Assembly (NCBI GenBank): GCA_021413585.1
Contig: JAIOQB010000429.1
Coordinates: 1 to 36,668 of the forward strand
DNA: 36,668 nt
Direction of reading: 5' to 3'
From: Planctomycetia bacterium
GTDB taxonomy: Bacteria > Planctomycetota > Planctomycetia > Pirellulales > UBA7805
Shown here: one piece after another, positions 1 to 8,291 of the stretch
How positions within the stretch are numbered: position 1 is the stretch's first letter
Layout: each line of letters opens with the position of its first letter
Program-made: the position numbers and the translations under genes
Notes under the pieces: model-generated
Seen by the model: only the letters and a program-made list of their open reading frames with translations
Databases searched by the model: none
What the model was told of the DNA's origin: nothing

Positions 1-557
1 AACGCCTGCCGCGCCCGGGTGAGCCGGGACTCGATGGTCTTTTCCGTCGTCGACCAGCGCACGGCCATCTCGCGCACGCTGTGCCCTTCCACGTATTTGG
101 CTTCCAGAGTCTCGCGATACGTCGTCGGCAGTTGCGACATCGCGGCGTTGACCATCTGCCGCGTTTCCTCTCGTTCCAGCACGTCTCCGTGCAGGTCTTG
201 TCCATCCAGCCGGCTTAGGACCTCCACCAGATCGCGGTCCATGTTCGTCCACAGGGCGTCGAGGCTGGTTGTGCGCTGGCGGCCAATATTCAGCCGCTGG
301 ATCTCGTTCCGCGCTAGCCCCGTGAGCCAGCCGAAGATGTCGTTGCCGCTGCGCTGCGGCTCAAAATGCTCGATCCGTTCGATGGCGGTTAGCAGCGTTT
401 GCTGCACCGCCTCTTCGCACAGATGGCGATCGCAGCCGAGGCGGTAGTAGCAAAACCGGTACAGCGGCGTCAGGGCCCAATGGGCCAGCCGGGCAATGGC
501 CGCGGCGTCCCCCGCCAGGGCCAGCTCGCGCCAACGGTCGTCAAAATCCGGTTGCAC
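1..557 (-). CDS. ECF RNA polymerase sigma factor (C-terminus cut by window edge)
   Basis: Reading leftwards from a GTG at 557, the frame stays open for 185 codons to the window edge, so the C-terminus is missing. The product has the two conserved parts of an extracytoplasmic-function sigma factor. Region 2 lies at about residues 20-90 and includes CEEAVQQTLLTAIERI and GWLTGLARNEIQR. Region 4 lies at about 125-185 and includes MSQLPTTYRETLEAKYVEG and a helix-turn-helix ending STTEKTIESRLTRAR. It would direct RNA polymerase to a small stress or envelope regulon. The GTG start is chosen because AGGA lies about 8 bases upstream. Any anti-sigma partner would lie beyond the left edge and is not visible. 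The family call is firm; the subgroup and target promoters are unknown. Confidence 0.88.
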   Translation of the reverse strand, partial: MQPDFDDRWRELALAGDAAAIARLAHWALTPLYRFCYYRLGCDRHLCEEAVQQTLLTAIERIEHFEPQRSGNDIFGWLTGLARNEIQRLNIGRQRTTSLDALWTNMDRDLVEVLSRLDGQDLHGDVLEREETRQMVNAAMSQLPTTYRETLEAKYVEGHSVREMAVRWSTTEKTIESRLTRARQA

Positions 558-854
558 GCGATGATTCCTGTGCGGAACTCAAGGGCCGTCTCCCCTGCCC
601 CGCCGTGGGAGCCGGCCTGCCCGAGAATCAATGTAACCGACGGCGGGGAATCCTTCGCTAAAAAGTTTGAGTCGGCGCTAAACAGGCATTTTCCGCTGAA
701 ATCCCGCCTGCCAGCTGCACCGCCCGTGCCAGGAAAAGGGAACGATTGTCCGTTGTACTGCGCCGCGATGCGCGCGATACTTGTCGCGGCCGATTCGGGC
801 TGTCGGCCAGCTAGCTACTCGACGAATTGCGCATCTGCGTTATGAGGGCCATAG
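558..854. other. Intergenic region between divergent genes
   Basis: This stretch of nearly 300 bases separates the leftward sigma-factor gene from the rightward HEAT-repeat gene, so it should hold both promoters. I see no convincing -35/-10 pair, repeat or RNA gene. A short AT-richer patch near 655-695 is the likeliest promoter area for the sigma gene, and GAGGG just before 855 is the ribosome binding site of the gene to the right. Confidence 0.5.
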
Positions 855-2204
855 ATGTTCGGCTGGCTGCGGGCGAAATGCCCTCTCGACACCTGGGAGA
901 AGGCGTGGACCGAAACGCGCATGTTGTGGCTGGCCAACACGCTGGGCATCGAGCGTTTGACGCGTGCGGAGGTAATACTCCCCACTCCGCAGTTCTTTCC
1001 GGATCCCTACCAGCCCAATGCGGAGGGGGCCCGCCGCCTGTTGGATCGACTCTGCGGTTACATGGGCGTCACCGACCGCAAGATCGAAATGGAGGTCCGC
1101 GACGACGCGCAGATGCCGGGGGCCGCCGGGCACTACGATATTTCTGCCGATGGAATGATCCGAGTCGCCCGCTCCCAGTTGGCCAATCCCATGAGCCTGG
1201 TCGCCACGTTGGCGCACGAATTGTCGCATGACATCCTATTGCGCAACAAGCATCTCACGACCGAGACAACAGACCACGAATGGATCACGGATCTGCTGCC
1301 CGTCTTCCTGGGCGTGGGAATCTTCGCCGCCAACGCCACGGTGTGGGAGAAGAATGAACGGAGCGGCAGATCGTATCGCTGGTCGGTCGGCCGTCAAGGG
1401 TATCTCCCCTCCCGGATGTTTGGCTACGCGATGGCGCTGTTTGTGTTCATGCGAGAGGAGGAAATGCCCGCCTGGAAATCGTATTTGCGGCCCGATGCCT
1501 CGACCGCGCTCAGCCAGGGTTTGCGATTCCTGCGCCAGACCGAAGACACGGTATGTCACCCTCGCACCATTCGGGCCGCCAACGACAAGCCGACCGTTGA
1601 CGGCATCGTAAGAAAGCTGCAGGCGGAATCTCCCTCGGCGCGATTGGCGGCCCTCTGGGAGACTGGCGACAACAACCTGGATGGCCCTTTCGTGGCCAGT
1701 GCGGTGACGGAGTTGCTCAGCGATACTGATCCGCACGTCGTCGGCGCCGCGGCGCTGCAGGTGGTTCGGCTCCGTGAGCAGATATCGGCCGAGCGGGCCG
1801 TCCCCAACCTCGTGAGGGCCTTGTCGTATTCGATCGTCCCCACTCAAGTGGCCGCGGCACAAGCGATCGGCGCGTTGCGGCCAAATCCGGCGACGGTGCT
1901 CGACGAATTGCGAATTGGATTGCAGTGCGACGAGGCGGAAGTGGTGGCCGCTTGCGCCGAAGCGATTGCCTGCTTGGGGCCCGCAGCCCAAGTAGCCACT
2001 GCGGATCTGTTTGCAGCGTTAAAGAAGAGCGTCATTCTCGATTGCGATGCGAAAACCTCTCGCAAAGTGGCGCGCAGCCTGTTGACCGTCATCCCCCATC
2101 CGCGGTGGAACTTGCGAAAATACCTACAAGGTTGCGATCAAGAATCGCGGCGGCAGATTTTCGCGGAACTTCACGAGTCGCAGGATTCGACGCCGGAAAA
2201 ATAA
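855..2204 (+). CDS. HExxH metalloprotease-like protein with C-terminal HEAT repeats
   Basis: This 449-residue protein has two parts. The N-terminal half contains HELSH at residues 121-125, the zinc-binding HExxH signature, in a hydrophobic helix context (LVATLAHELSHDILL). A second acidic cluster follows (DHEWITDLLP, about 140-149) that could supply the third metal ligand. From about residue 250 to 420 there are alanine-rich helical pairs typical of HEAT/PBS-lyase repeats, for example TEDTDP-type turns and PAQVATADLFAALKK. There is no signal peptide, so it is probably cytoplasmic. The ATG at 855 is supported by GAGGG 6 bases upstream. It converges on the SPFH gene with 18 bases between the stops. 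Substrate and role are unknown; I infer a peptidase that is scaffolded or regulated by its HEAT array. Loss of catalysis cannot be excluded. Confidence 0.75.
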   Translation: MFGWLRAKCPLDTWEKAWTETRMLWLANTLGIERLTRAEVILPTPQFFPDPYQPNAEGARRLLDRLCGYMGVTDRKIEMEVRDDAQMPGAAGHYDISADGMIRVARSQLANPMSLVATLAHELSHDILLRNKHLTTETTDHEWITDLLPVFLGVGIFAANATVWEKNERSGRSYRWSVGRQGYLPSRMFGYAMALFVFMREEEMPAWKSYLRPDASTALSQGLRFLRQTEDTVCHPRTIRAANDKPTVDGIVRKLQAESPSARLAALWETGDNNLDGPFVASAVTELLSDTDPHVVGAAALQVVRLREQISAERAVPNLVRALSYSIVPTQVAAAQAIGALRPNPATVLDELRIGLQCDEAEVVAACAEAIACLGPAAQVATADLFAALKKSVILDCDAKTSRKVARSLLTVIPHPRWNLRKYLQGCDQESRRQIFAELHESQDSTPEK

Positions 2205-2222
2205 CCTGCGACGCGTTCAATG

Positions 2223-4256
2223 TTACGCTTCTTCCGGCGGCTTGGTTGCCTTGACCGTGATCTGCCCAATCGTTTCCAGGGCCGATTCCCCGCTCGGTTC
2301 CGCGGGTGGTTTCGGCGGCGTGGCGCTGACGTGGTCCGTCAGGTACTTCATCAGCGTGGCGCCGACGCCGTCGAGCGTGCCGTTGCCGCCGACGGCCAGA
2401 ATCTCCGGCACGATCTTGATGTTGCGGTCCGCCAGCACGGTGGCCACGTTGATGATCGCCGTGGGCCCCTGGCCCAGGGCGCGGACTTGCGCTTCAAAAC
2501 CTTTGGCGCGGGCCAGACCCACCGCTTCGACTTCGGCCGACTTCGCGCGGCCCGTCTCAGCGATGTAAGTCGCTTCGCCATCGGCCTGATGCTTGCGAGC
2601 CATGGCGGTTTGCGTGGCGATCTCGACGCCGACTTGCGACTGGGCCAGCTTGGCCTGCATGTCGGCGGTCCCCTTGGCCCGTTCCATTTCGATGCGCAGC
2701 CGCTGCGCCTCTTGCTGCATCTGGTACGTGGCCTTCTCCTGATTGGCGATTTCACGCTGCGTCAGCACCATCACCAGTTCTTCCGGCAAGACGACGTCCT
2801 GGATATACACGCCGCGCGTTTCCACTTCGTACTGCATCAACTGCTCACGAATATGCTCCAGCGCCACTTGCTGCACGTGCTGCCGGGTTTCGATGAACTG
2901 CACGGCCGGCATGCTTTGCAGCTTGTCGCGGAAGTGGTTGCCCACGGCCGCCTGCAGCACTTCGTTGACCAGGTTGGCGATCGTGCCGACCATGCTGATC
3001 ACGCGCGGCGCCGTAGTGTCGGGAATGTGGATCTGCACGACCAGCTCGATCTTGAACACGAACCCTTCGCGGCTCTTGGCAATGATCTGCGACAGTCGCT
3101 CGTCGAGCTTGTGAGCTTCGCTGACCGCGTCGGACCAGTTGAGGCTGAGGATGGCCGTCGGCACGCGCTCTGCTTCGTAGCAGCGAGGATTGATCGCGTA
3201 TTTGCCGGTGCGCAGCGGCTCTTGCCAGATGCCGCGATGCCCTGGACGCACGATCGAGCCGAACTTGAAGCCGGCCCCCGAAGTGTCTTCCGTCGCCAGG
3301 CCGACGTACGCCTTGATCACCGCCACTTCCCCTTGCTTGACCACCAGCATGGGGACTTCTTCGACGCGGACCAGGAACGGATTGAGCAGGTAGGCACCGT
3401 ACAGCAATGTGTCGTGCTGCAGGCCGATGCGGCCACCCGCCTTCAGGAAGGCGTCAAAATCCTGGTAGTTGTTGTGCTGAACCGATTTTGAACCGATCAG
3501 CGCTTCGATGCGGGTTTGATCGGAAGCATCGTCTGCCTCAAGCTTGCGGATGTCGTCGAACTCGCCCAGCCGGCTGGCGATCGCGCCCCCCAACAGCGGC
3601 TGGCCGTCCAGCGCCGTGACGATGCCGCACGTGTCCATCACGATCTTGCCGCCGGACGATCGGGGCGTGATCACGGTCACCTTCAGTTGATCTTCCGTCA
3701 GTCCGAAAGACTCATACGTCAGCTTGCCGTACGCCTTGAGCCGTTGGAACTCTTGCGACACGGGAACGCCGTAGATCCGGTTGCGCGTGATGACGAGGAA
3801 GCCCACCGGATGCACGGGCATCAAGCTCCCTGGCGGCAGCACGGGGCGCTGCACCCCTTTTTGCCCACCGGCGTCGAGCCACGCGCGAACGTCAGTGATC
3901 AAGTTCAGCGGGCTGGCGGACTCCGCCGACTTCGCCCCGACGGGAAGCGGAAGACCCACTTGCGCCACCACCACGCCGATCTCGCCGGCGCGCACTTGCA
4001 CCCAGGGATGTTTTTCGACGGCGTAGATCACCCACAATACAATGTGCCAACCCGGTCGGAGCAGTTCGGACTGATACCCGGCCTCGCCGTTGAAAGCGAT
4101 GGGATTATCGTCCGGCAGCCGCCGAAACGAGAATCGCTTGGTGACCAACCCAATTTCGGTGGGACCAATGATTCGAATCGACGGCAGAACCAGTATTACA
4201 ACGAACGCCGCCACCGCTATGACGATCCAGGTCCAAAAATCCAACAGAAGAGTCAT
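2223..4256 (-). CDS. SPFH/Band 7 (flotillin-like) membrane protein
   Basis: This 677-residue protein begins with a membrane helix (about residues 9-27), followed directly by IIGPTEIGLVTKRFSFRRLP, a typical start of an SPFH/prohibitin domain. The Band 7 region is unusually long and seems to hold two beta-rich lobes, at about 30-300 and 300-470, before the conserved GVYIQDVVLPEELVMVLTQR segment near 490. An alanine/glutamate-rich coiled coil (about 510-600, with repeated QxEAQRLRIEMERAKG-like heptads) comes next. A glycine-rich tail and a proline-rich C-terminus finish the protein. Such proteins form large cage-like oligomers that organise membrane microdomains or guard membrane proteases. No NfeD partner is adjacent. 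ATG 4256 has GGAA about 8 bases upstream. The family call is strong and the precise role unknown. Confidence 0.88.
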   Translation of the reverse strand: MTLLLDFWTWIVIAVAAFVVILVLPSIRIIGPTEIGLVTKRFSFRRLPDDNPIAFNGEAGYQSELLRPGWHIVLWVIYAVEKHPWVQVRAGEIGVVVAQVGLPLPVGAKSAESASPLNLITDVRAWLDAGGQKGVQRPVLPPGSLMPVHPVGFLVITRNRIYGVPVSQEFQRLKAYGKLTYESFGLTEDQLKVTVITPRSSGGKIVMDTCGIVTALDGQPLLGGAIASRLGEFDDIRKLEADDASDQTRIEALIGSKSVQHNNYQDFDAFLKAGGRIGLQHDTLLYGAYLLNPFLVRVEEVPMLVVKQGEVAVIKAYVGLATEDTSGAGFKFGSIVRPGHRGIWQEPLRTGKYAINPRCYEAERVPTAILSLNWSDAVSEAHKLDERLSQIIAKSREGFVFKIELVVQIHIPDTTAPRVISMVGTIANLVNEVLQAAVGNHFRDKLQSMPAVQFIETRQHVQQVALEHIREQLMQYEVETRGVYIQDVVLPEELVMVLTQREIANQEKATYQMQQEAQRLRIEMERAKGTADMQAKLAQSQVGVEIATQTAMARKHQADGEATYIAETGRAKSAEVEAVGLARAKGFEAQVRALGQGPTAIINVATVLADRNIKIVPEILAVGGNGTLDGVGATLMKYLTDHVSATPPKPPAEPSGESALETIGQITVKATKPPEEA

Positions 4257-4522
4257 TGATGTCGTTCCAATGCAAAAGGTGCTGCCCGCGGATTTCCTGG
4301 CCGAAACGGCTACTTCGCCACGCCGGCTTCGGCGCGCCAGAGGAGACCCCCTAATTGGCTCCTATTCTGACTGCGACGGGGGGGAGTTTCAAGCATTGCG
4401 GCGGTATGATTTGTGGTAGGAGTATAGAAATGTGAGCGGAATGGCGCTAGCCACCGGTCCTAGTTGCCAGCCCGCACTGGGACCGGCGGCTAGCGGCGTG
4501 CCGCTCATTGGAACTGAAAACC
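4257..4522. other. Divergent intergenic region with one palindrome
   Basis: This region separates the divergent SPFH and deacetylase genes and must carry both promoters. It contains one long inverted repeat, listed separately at 4445-4495. A TATGAT hexamer at 4405-4410 could be a -10 element for the rightward gene, but no good -35 sits at the right distance. Confidence 0.4.
4445..4495. repeat. Inverted repeat, 16-base arms (GCTAGCC family)
   Basis: The arms cgctagccaccggtcc (4445-4460) and ggaccggcggctagcg (4480-4495) pair with one mismatch around a 19-base spacer. The element lies 28 bases before the deacetylase start codon, so a transcript from upstream would carry a strong hairpin close to the ribosome site. 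No second copy of this type occurs in the window. It resembles the dispersed palindromes common between planctomycete genes. Confidence 0.75.
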
Positions 4523-5482
4523 ATGCCACGCATTGTCTATAGCCCACATTACAACATTGGCTTCTTCGGCCTGGAGCGGCTGCACCCCTTCGATTCCCAC
4601 AAGTATGGGCGGGCGTGGAAGCGGCTGCGCAACCAGCTTGGCAAACGAGCGCGGGACTTGTTAGTGCGCCCTGCCGGTCCGGTGCGAATCAAGGAAATGA
4701 TGTTGGTGCATACGCTGGACTATCTGGCCAGGCTGCGCGATCCAAAATATGTTGCCCAAGCCCTCGAACTGCCGCCCGTGCGTTATCTGCCACGATGGAT
4801 TATGGAGTGGCGTATCTTGCGACCGATGCAATGGGGGACCGCCGGCACGGTGCTCGCTGCTCGCACGGCACTGGAATGCGGGCTGGCGATCAACCTCTCG
4901 GGGGGCTATCACCACGCCAAGCCGGACGGCGGCGAGGGATTCTGCATCTACAACGATATCGGCATCGCCATCCGCGCTTTGCGCAGCGACGGCACGCTCT
5001 CTTCCGACGACCGGATCGCCTATGTTGACCTCGACGCCCACCAGGGCAACGGTGTCTGTCATGTGTTCCGCGAGGACGACCGCTTCTTCATCTTCGACAT
5101 GTACAACAGCCGGATCTATCCCTGCTTTGACTTGGAGGCCCTGGCCAGAATCGATTGCCCGGTGCCGATCACGAGCGCTTGCACCGAGCGCGAGTATCTG
5201 GCGGCCCTGATGGACAAGCTGCCCGGATTCCTCGATTCGGTAGGGCGGTCGCGCCCCATTCGTCTGGCGATCTATAATGCCGGAACCGACGTTTACGAAG
5301 GGGATCAATTGGGACGATTGCACGTTTCGCCCGCCGGAGTTCTTGAGCGCGACCTGTTCGTGATCGATCAACTACGGCAGCGCGGCATCCCCACCTTCAT
5401 GCTGCTGAGCGGCGGCTACAGCCCGGTGAGCTACCAGCTTGTCGCCGATTCGGTTCGCGAATTGATTCTTCAAAACGGTTAA
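4523..5482 (+). CDS. Histone deacetylase-fold amidohydrolase, class IV (HDAC11-like)
   Basis: This 319-residue protein carries every hallmark of the arginase/deacetylase fold. The catalytic histidine pair is in GGYHHAKPDGGEGFC (H130-H131). Zinc ligands are in VDLDAHQGNG (D171, H173) and NAGTDVYEGDQLG (D256). The transition-state tyrosine is in LLSGGYS (Y299). The GFCIYNDI block and the short overall length match class IV enzymes and bacterial relatives. It should remove acyl groups from lysine or polyamine-like amines; with no histone tails in bacteria the substrate is open. I prefer ATG 4523 over an in-frame TTG at 4508 because the protein then begins MPRIVYSPHY, the usual family start. No acetyltransferase or acetoin gene is nearby, so context does not define the substrate. 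Confidence 0.92.
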   Translation: MPRIVYSPHYNIGFFGLERLHPFDSHKYGRAWKRLRNQLGKRARDLLVRPAGPVRIKEMMLVHTLDYLARLRDPKYVAQALELPPVRYLPRWIMEWRILRPMQWGTAGTVLAARTALECGLAINLSGGYHHAKPDGGEGFCIYNDIGIAIRALRSDGTLSSDDRIAYVDLDAHQGNGVCHVFREDDRFFIFDMYNSRIYPCFDLEALARIDCPVPITSACTEREYLAALMDKLPGFLDSVGRSRPIRLAIYNAGTDVYEGDQLGRLHVSPAGVLERDLFVIDQLRQRGIPTFMLLSGGYSPVSYQLVADSVRELILQNG

Positions 5483-5522
5483 TGGTCGCACACGTAACAC
5501 GTCTCAGGCCCATCTGTTGCTC

Positions 5523-5951
5523 ATGCTTCGCACCATGCTCCAGACTCTGCTGCGGACCCTCGGCATCGTCTGGGCCTCCCCCTGGACGTTGCTCGGTATC
5601 TGTGTGGGCATTTGCGGCCTGGCGACCGGCGGGCGCGCTCGGCGGCGCGGCCGAACGATCGAGTTTTACGAAGGGGGGACCAAGTGGTTTCTGACCCATC
5701 TGCCACATGGGCAAGCATCGCACCTCGATTTCCCCATCGCCATGACGCTAGGGCACGTCATCCTGGGCCGCACCGACGCGGCGCTCGACATTTCGCGCGA
5801 ACATGAACTGGTCCACGTCCGTCAATACGAGCGGTGGGGTCCCTTCTTCGGTCCGGCATACCTGCTCTGCTCGCTGGTGCTGTGGATGGCGGGCAGGGAC
5901 GCGTACCGAGACAATCCCTTCGAGCGGCAGGCGTACGACGAAGCAGGGTAA
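5523..5951 (+). CDS. Small membrane protein with HExxH motif
   Basis: This 142-residue protein has an N-terminal membrane segment (about residues 8-36), a basic stretch (GRARRRGR), and HELVHVRQYERWG with HELVH at residues 94-98. A second hydrophobic helix follows (about 108-122). The end, NPFERQAYDEAG, has the NPFE-x-x-AY form seen after HExxH helices in several small bacterial metalloprotease-like families, where the glutamate is a plausible third zinc ligand. It begins 40 bases after the deacetylase stop and is probably co-transcribed with it. ATG 5523 is chosen over an in-frame TTG at 5517. Whether it cleaves peptides is not known; it could equally be a membrane-bound zinc-binding protein. 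Confidence 0.7.
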   Translation: MLRTMLQTLLRTLGIVWASPWTLLGICVGICGLATGGRARRRGRTIEFYEGGTKWFLTHLPHGQASHLDFPIAMTLGHVILGRTDAALDISREHELVHVRQYERWGPFFGPAYLLCSLVLWMAGRDAYRDNPFERQAYDEAG

Positions 5952-6025
5952 AAGACGGGTTCGGATCAGAACTTGAAGAACCTGGTCGTGGGTTAAGGCA
6001 GGCGACCAGTGGCGACGTACGCAGC

Positions 6026-6400
6026 TCACCACCCGCGGAGGCTGGGGTTAATTCTTTTCCAGCCAATGCCGTGATAGGTTGGCTTGCGCATTTCAATCAC
6101 CACGACGGCAATCGTGACACAGAGCGAGGCTGCTACAGTGACGATCCAACCCGGGACGTCAATCGCCGCGCTGCCGGCCGCAAGGGCGACAAAAATCCCC
6201 GCCCAGGTGAGTTCGAGCGGCCGCGAGATCCGAAACACGTTGCAGAAAAGGAAGAAGTGGCCGGTGACATAGGCAATCAAGAAGCCGATCCACCACACGA
6301 TCATTCCCGCCGCAATGGCGGCGGCAGCGCCGACGACAAGCACGCCGACGTCGAACTTTGAGAGCCGAAAGCCGGGAGCGAATTTGGAACGGGTATTCAT
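6026..6400 (-). CDS. Small polytopic membrane protein, function unknown
   Basis: This 124-residue protein has about four hydrophobic helices: two close together at about residues 18-57, then about 64-80 and 85-104. An N-terminal basic cytoplasmic-type tail (MNTRSKFAPGFRLSK) precedes them. No catalytic motif is visible and I do not recognise the family. ATG 6400 has GGAG about 8 bases upstream. It converges on the HExxH gene to its left and diverges from the RlaP operon to its right, so it is probably transcribed alone. Confidence 0.6.
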   Translation of the reverse strand: MNTRSKFAPGFRLSKFDVGVLVVGAAAAIAAGMIVWWIGFLIAYVTGHFFLFCNVFRISRPLELTWAGIFVALAAGSAAIDVPGWIVTVAASLCVTIAVVVIEMRKPTYHGIGWKRINPSLRGW

Positions 6401-6597
6401 GTGGCGTCTCCGCTAACTGCGATCATCGCCGTGGGTGTGCCTATCTGCCCGTTCATTCTACCCGACGGGATCGGAGTCGCCGCGGCTGGTATCGCCGGGT
6501 GAACGACTCTAAACTGGCCGATTGGGCGGCGCAGATCGACGATGCGAGTCGATCGCATAAGGTCCGTTGTTTCCTTGTCCGAGGTGGGCGGCCTCTC

Positions 6598-7542
6598 ATG
6601 TCAGCCGACAATCATCCACTGAACAGCCTCTCTCCCAAGTTCATTATCGCCGCCGGCACGCAGGTAGTGCTCAAAGTCGCCAAGGCGCTGCCCGGGGGCG
6701 AAGAGCACAAGAAGCCGGGTTCGGTTGGCGTGGTGCTTGAGAGCCCCTCGCATAACGAACATCCGTACCTTGTGCAGTTCGCCGATGGCCAAACGGTCAA
6801 GGCGTTCTTTCGCGAGCTGGCGTTGCGGCGCAAGGAAGTCGACTACGAACTGGCCGAGGTAGCCAAAGACCTGCGGCCGTACATTGTCTATCGCTTCCAG
6901 GTGGGCTCGAAGGCGTACGGCCTGGCGACCGACGCCTCGGACGACGATCTGCGGGGTGTCTTCCTGCCGCCGGCCAGGCTTCAATGGTCGCTCTACCGGT
7001 TGCCGGAGCAATTGGAGCAAACGGATGAGGGCGGCGACGAGGTCTATTGGGAATTGGGCAAATTCCTGCGGCTGGCCCTCAAGGCGAATCCGAACGTCCT
7101 GGAAACTTTGTGGACGCCGATGGTCCTCGAAGCCAATGAAATCGCCCTGGAGCTGCGAACCATTCGCCGGGCATTCCTGTCCAAGCATATTTACAAGACG
7201 TACTCGGGCTATGTCCTGAGCCAGTTTCGCCGGATGGCCAATGCGGTGAAGAACCAGGGGACGTTCAAGCCAAAACACGCCATGCACCTGGTGCGGCTGC
7301 TGTACTCGGGCATTGCCGCGTTGCAGACCGGCGAGATTCAGGTGGACGTGAGCGAGCGTCGAGAGGAACTGCTGGGCATCCGCAACGGCAGCCTATCGTT
7401 CGACGAGGTGAAGCAGATGGCCCTGGCCTTGGACAAGCAATTTCAGCAGGCGTTCGAGCAAACCGCACTGCCGGAGCAGCCGGATTATGCCCTGGTGGAT
7501 GCGTTTCTCATCCGGGCGCGAAGGAGCGTGGTCGATGATTGA
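6598..7542 (+). CDS. RlaP-type nucleotidyltransferase A with N-terminal beta-barrel-like domain
   Basis: This 314-residue protein belongs to the RlaP/PF10127 branch of the DNA polymerase beta nucleotidyltransferase superfamily. The active-site block is FQVGSKAYGLATDASDDDLR: G103-S104 of the helix turn and D115/D117 of the metal-binding DxD. It is followed by the family block GKFLRLALKANPNVLETLW (154-172) and the conserved end ALPEQPDYALVDAFLIRARR. Residues 14-78 before it look like a small SH3/KOW-type barrel (GSVGVVLESP, PYLVQFADGQTV), a possible nucleic-acid-binding module. The frame is open further upstream, but those codons overlap the divergent gene and lack family features, so ATG 6598 is chosen. 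It is first of five tightly spaced genes and overlaps the next. The third carboxylate expected on the strand before GKF is not an obvious aspartate (EVYWELGKF). Confidence 0.82.
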   Translation: MSADNHPLNSLSPKFIIAAGTQVVLKVAKALPGGEEHKKPGSVGVVLESPSHNEHPYLVQFADGQTVKAFFRELALRRKEVDYELAEVAKDLRPYIVYRFQVGSKAYGLATDASDDDLRGVFLPPARLQWSLYRLPEQLEQTDEGGDEVYWELGKFLRLALKANPNVLETLWTPMVLEANEIALELRTIRRAFLSKHIYKTYSGYVLSQFRRMANAVKNQGTFKPKHAMHLVRLLYSGIAALQTGEIQVDVSERREELLGIRNGSLSFDEVKQMALALDKQFQQAFEQTALPEQPDYALVDAFLIRARRSVVDD

Positions 7543-8275
7543 CCTGGCGAAGTGGCGGAAGTATGTCGAATCGCTGGAGCACAAGCTGCTGTTCGTCACG
7601 GTCAGCGGCGCGCATCTGTATGGATTTCCTTCGCCCGATAGCGACGTCGATCTGCGCGGATCGCACCTGCTACCACTAAAGGACATCGTCGGCCTGCATC
7701 AACCGCACCAGACGATCGAGAAATCGGGCATTCACGACGGGATCGAAGTGGACCTTGTCAGTCACGACGTGGGCAAATACTTCAGCCTGCTGGTGCGCAA
7801 CAATGGCTACGTGCTTGAGCAGGTCTTTTCGCCGCTGGTCGTGCTGGGGCAGGAGTTTCTGGACGAGCTGCGGCCGATCGCCTCGCGATGCATCACGCGG
7901 CATCATTACCATCACTACCGGGGTTTCTACGCTACGCAGCGGAAGCTGCTCGAAAAGCAGGAGCAGAAAACGGCCAAGGCGCTGCTGTACGCGTATCGGG
8001 TGTTGCTGACCGGCATCCACCTGCTGCAAACGGGCGAAGTCGAGGCGAACTTGGTGCAATTGAACCGCCGTTTCGAGCTGCCGTTTATCGACGACCTGAT
8101 CGCCAGCAAGACGGCCGAAAAAGTGTCGCCCAGCAACGTCGATTGGCCACTGCACGAAACCCGCCTGCGCGAGTTGGAAGGACGGCTCGACCGGGCCTTT
8201 GCGGAGTCGCGCCTGCCGGAGGAGCGGGACTTTGACGCGGTGAATGAGTTGTTGATCCGGTTGCGGCTGAGTTAG
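7535..8275 (+). CDS. RlaP-type nucleotidyltransferase B (diverged paralogue)
   Basis: This 246-residue protein is a second RlaP-family member. It has VSGAHLYGFPSPDSDVDLRG (D37 and D39 as metal ligands), IEVDLVSHDVGKYFSLL with a likely third carboxylate at D73, and NGYVLEQVFSP. It shares the LLQTGE block and the LPEERDFDAVNELLIRLR end with gene A, so the two are paralogues. It lacks the N-terminal barrel of A. The usual GS pair at the nucleotide-binding turn is GA here (SGAH), which may alter catalysis or nucleotide choice. ATG 7535 overlaps the stop of A by 8 bases, implying coupled translation and perhaps a heteromeric complex. It would transfer a nucleotidyl group to an RNA end, another nucleic acid or a protein; the substrate is not evident. 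Confidence 0.82.
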   Translation: MIDLAKWRKYVESLEHKLLFVTVSGAHLYGFPSPDSDVDLRGSHLLPLKDIVGLHQPHQTIEKSGIHDGIEVDLVSHDVGKYFSLLVRNNGYVLEQVFSPLVVLGQEFLDELRPIASRCITRHHYHHYRGFYATQRKLLEKQEQKTAKALLYAYRVLLTGIHLLQTGEVEANLVQLNRRFELPFIDDLIASKTAEKVSPSNVDWPLHETRLRELEGRLDRAFAESRLPEERDFDAVNELLIRLRLS

Positions 8276-8291
8276 ATGGCGCTAGGTATAA

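Noticed and set aside
2220..3491. Long rightward frame opposite the SPFH gene
   Set aside because: It is antisense to a well-conserved domain protein; its product is rich in His, Arg, Asp and Leu in the pattern produced by a complementary-strand shadow.
6358..6597. Upstream extension of the RlaP A reading frame
   Set aside because: It would overlap the divergent membrane-protein gene and adds cysteine/arginine-rich sequence unlike the family; ATG 6598 gives a sensible N-terminal barrel.
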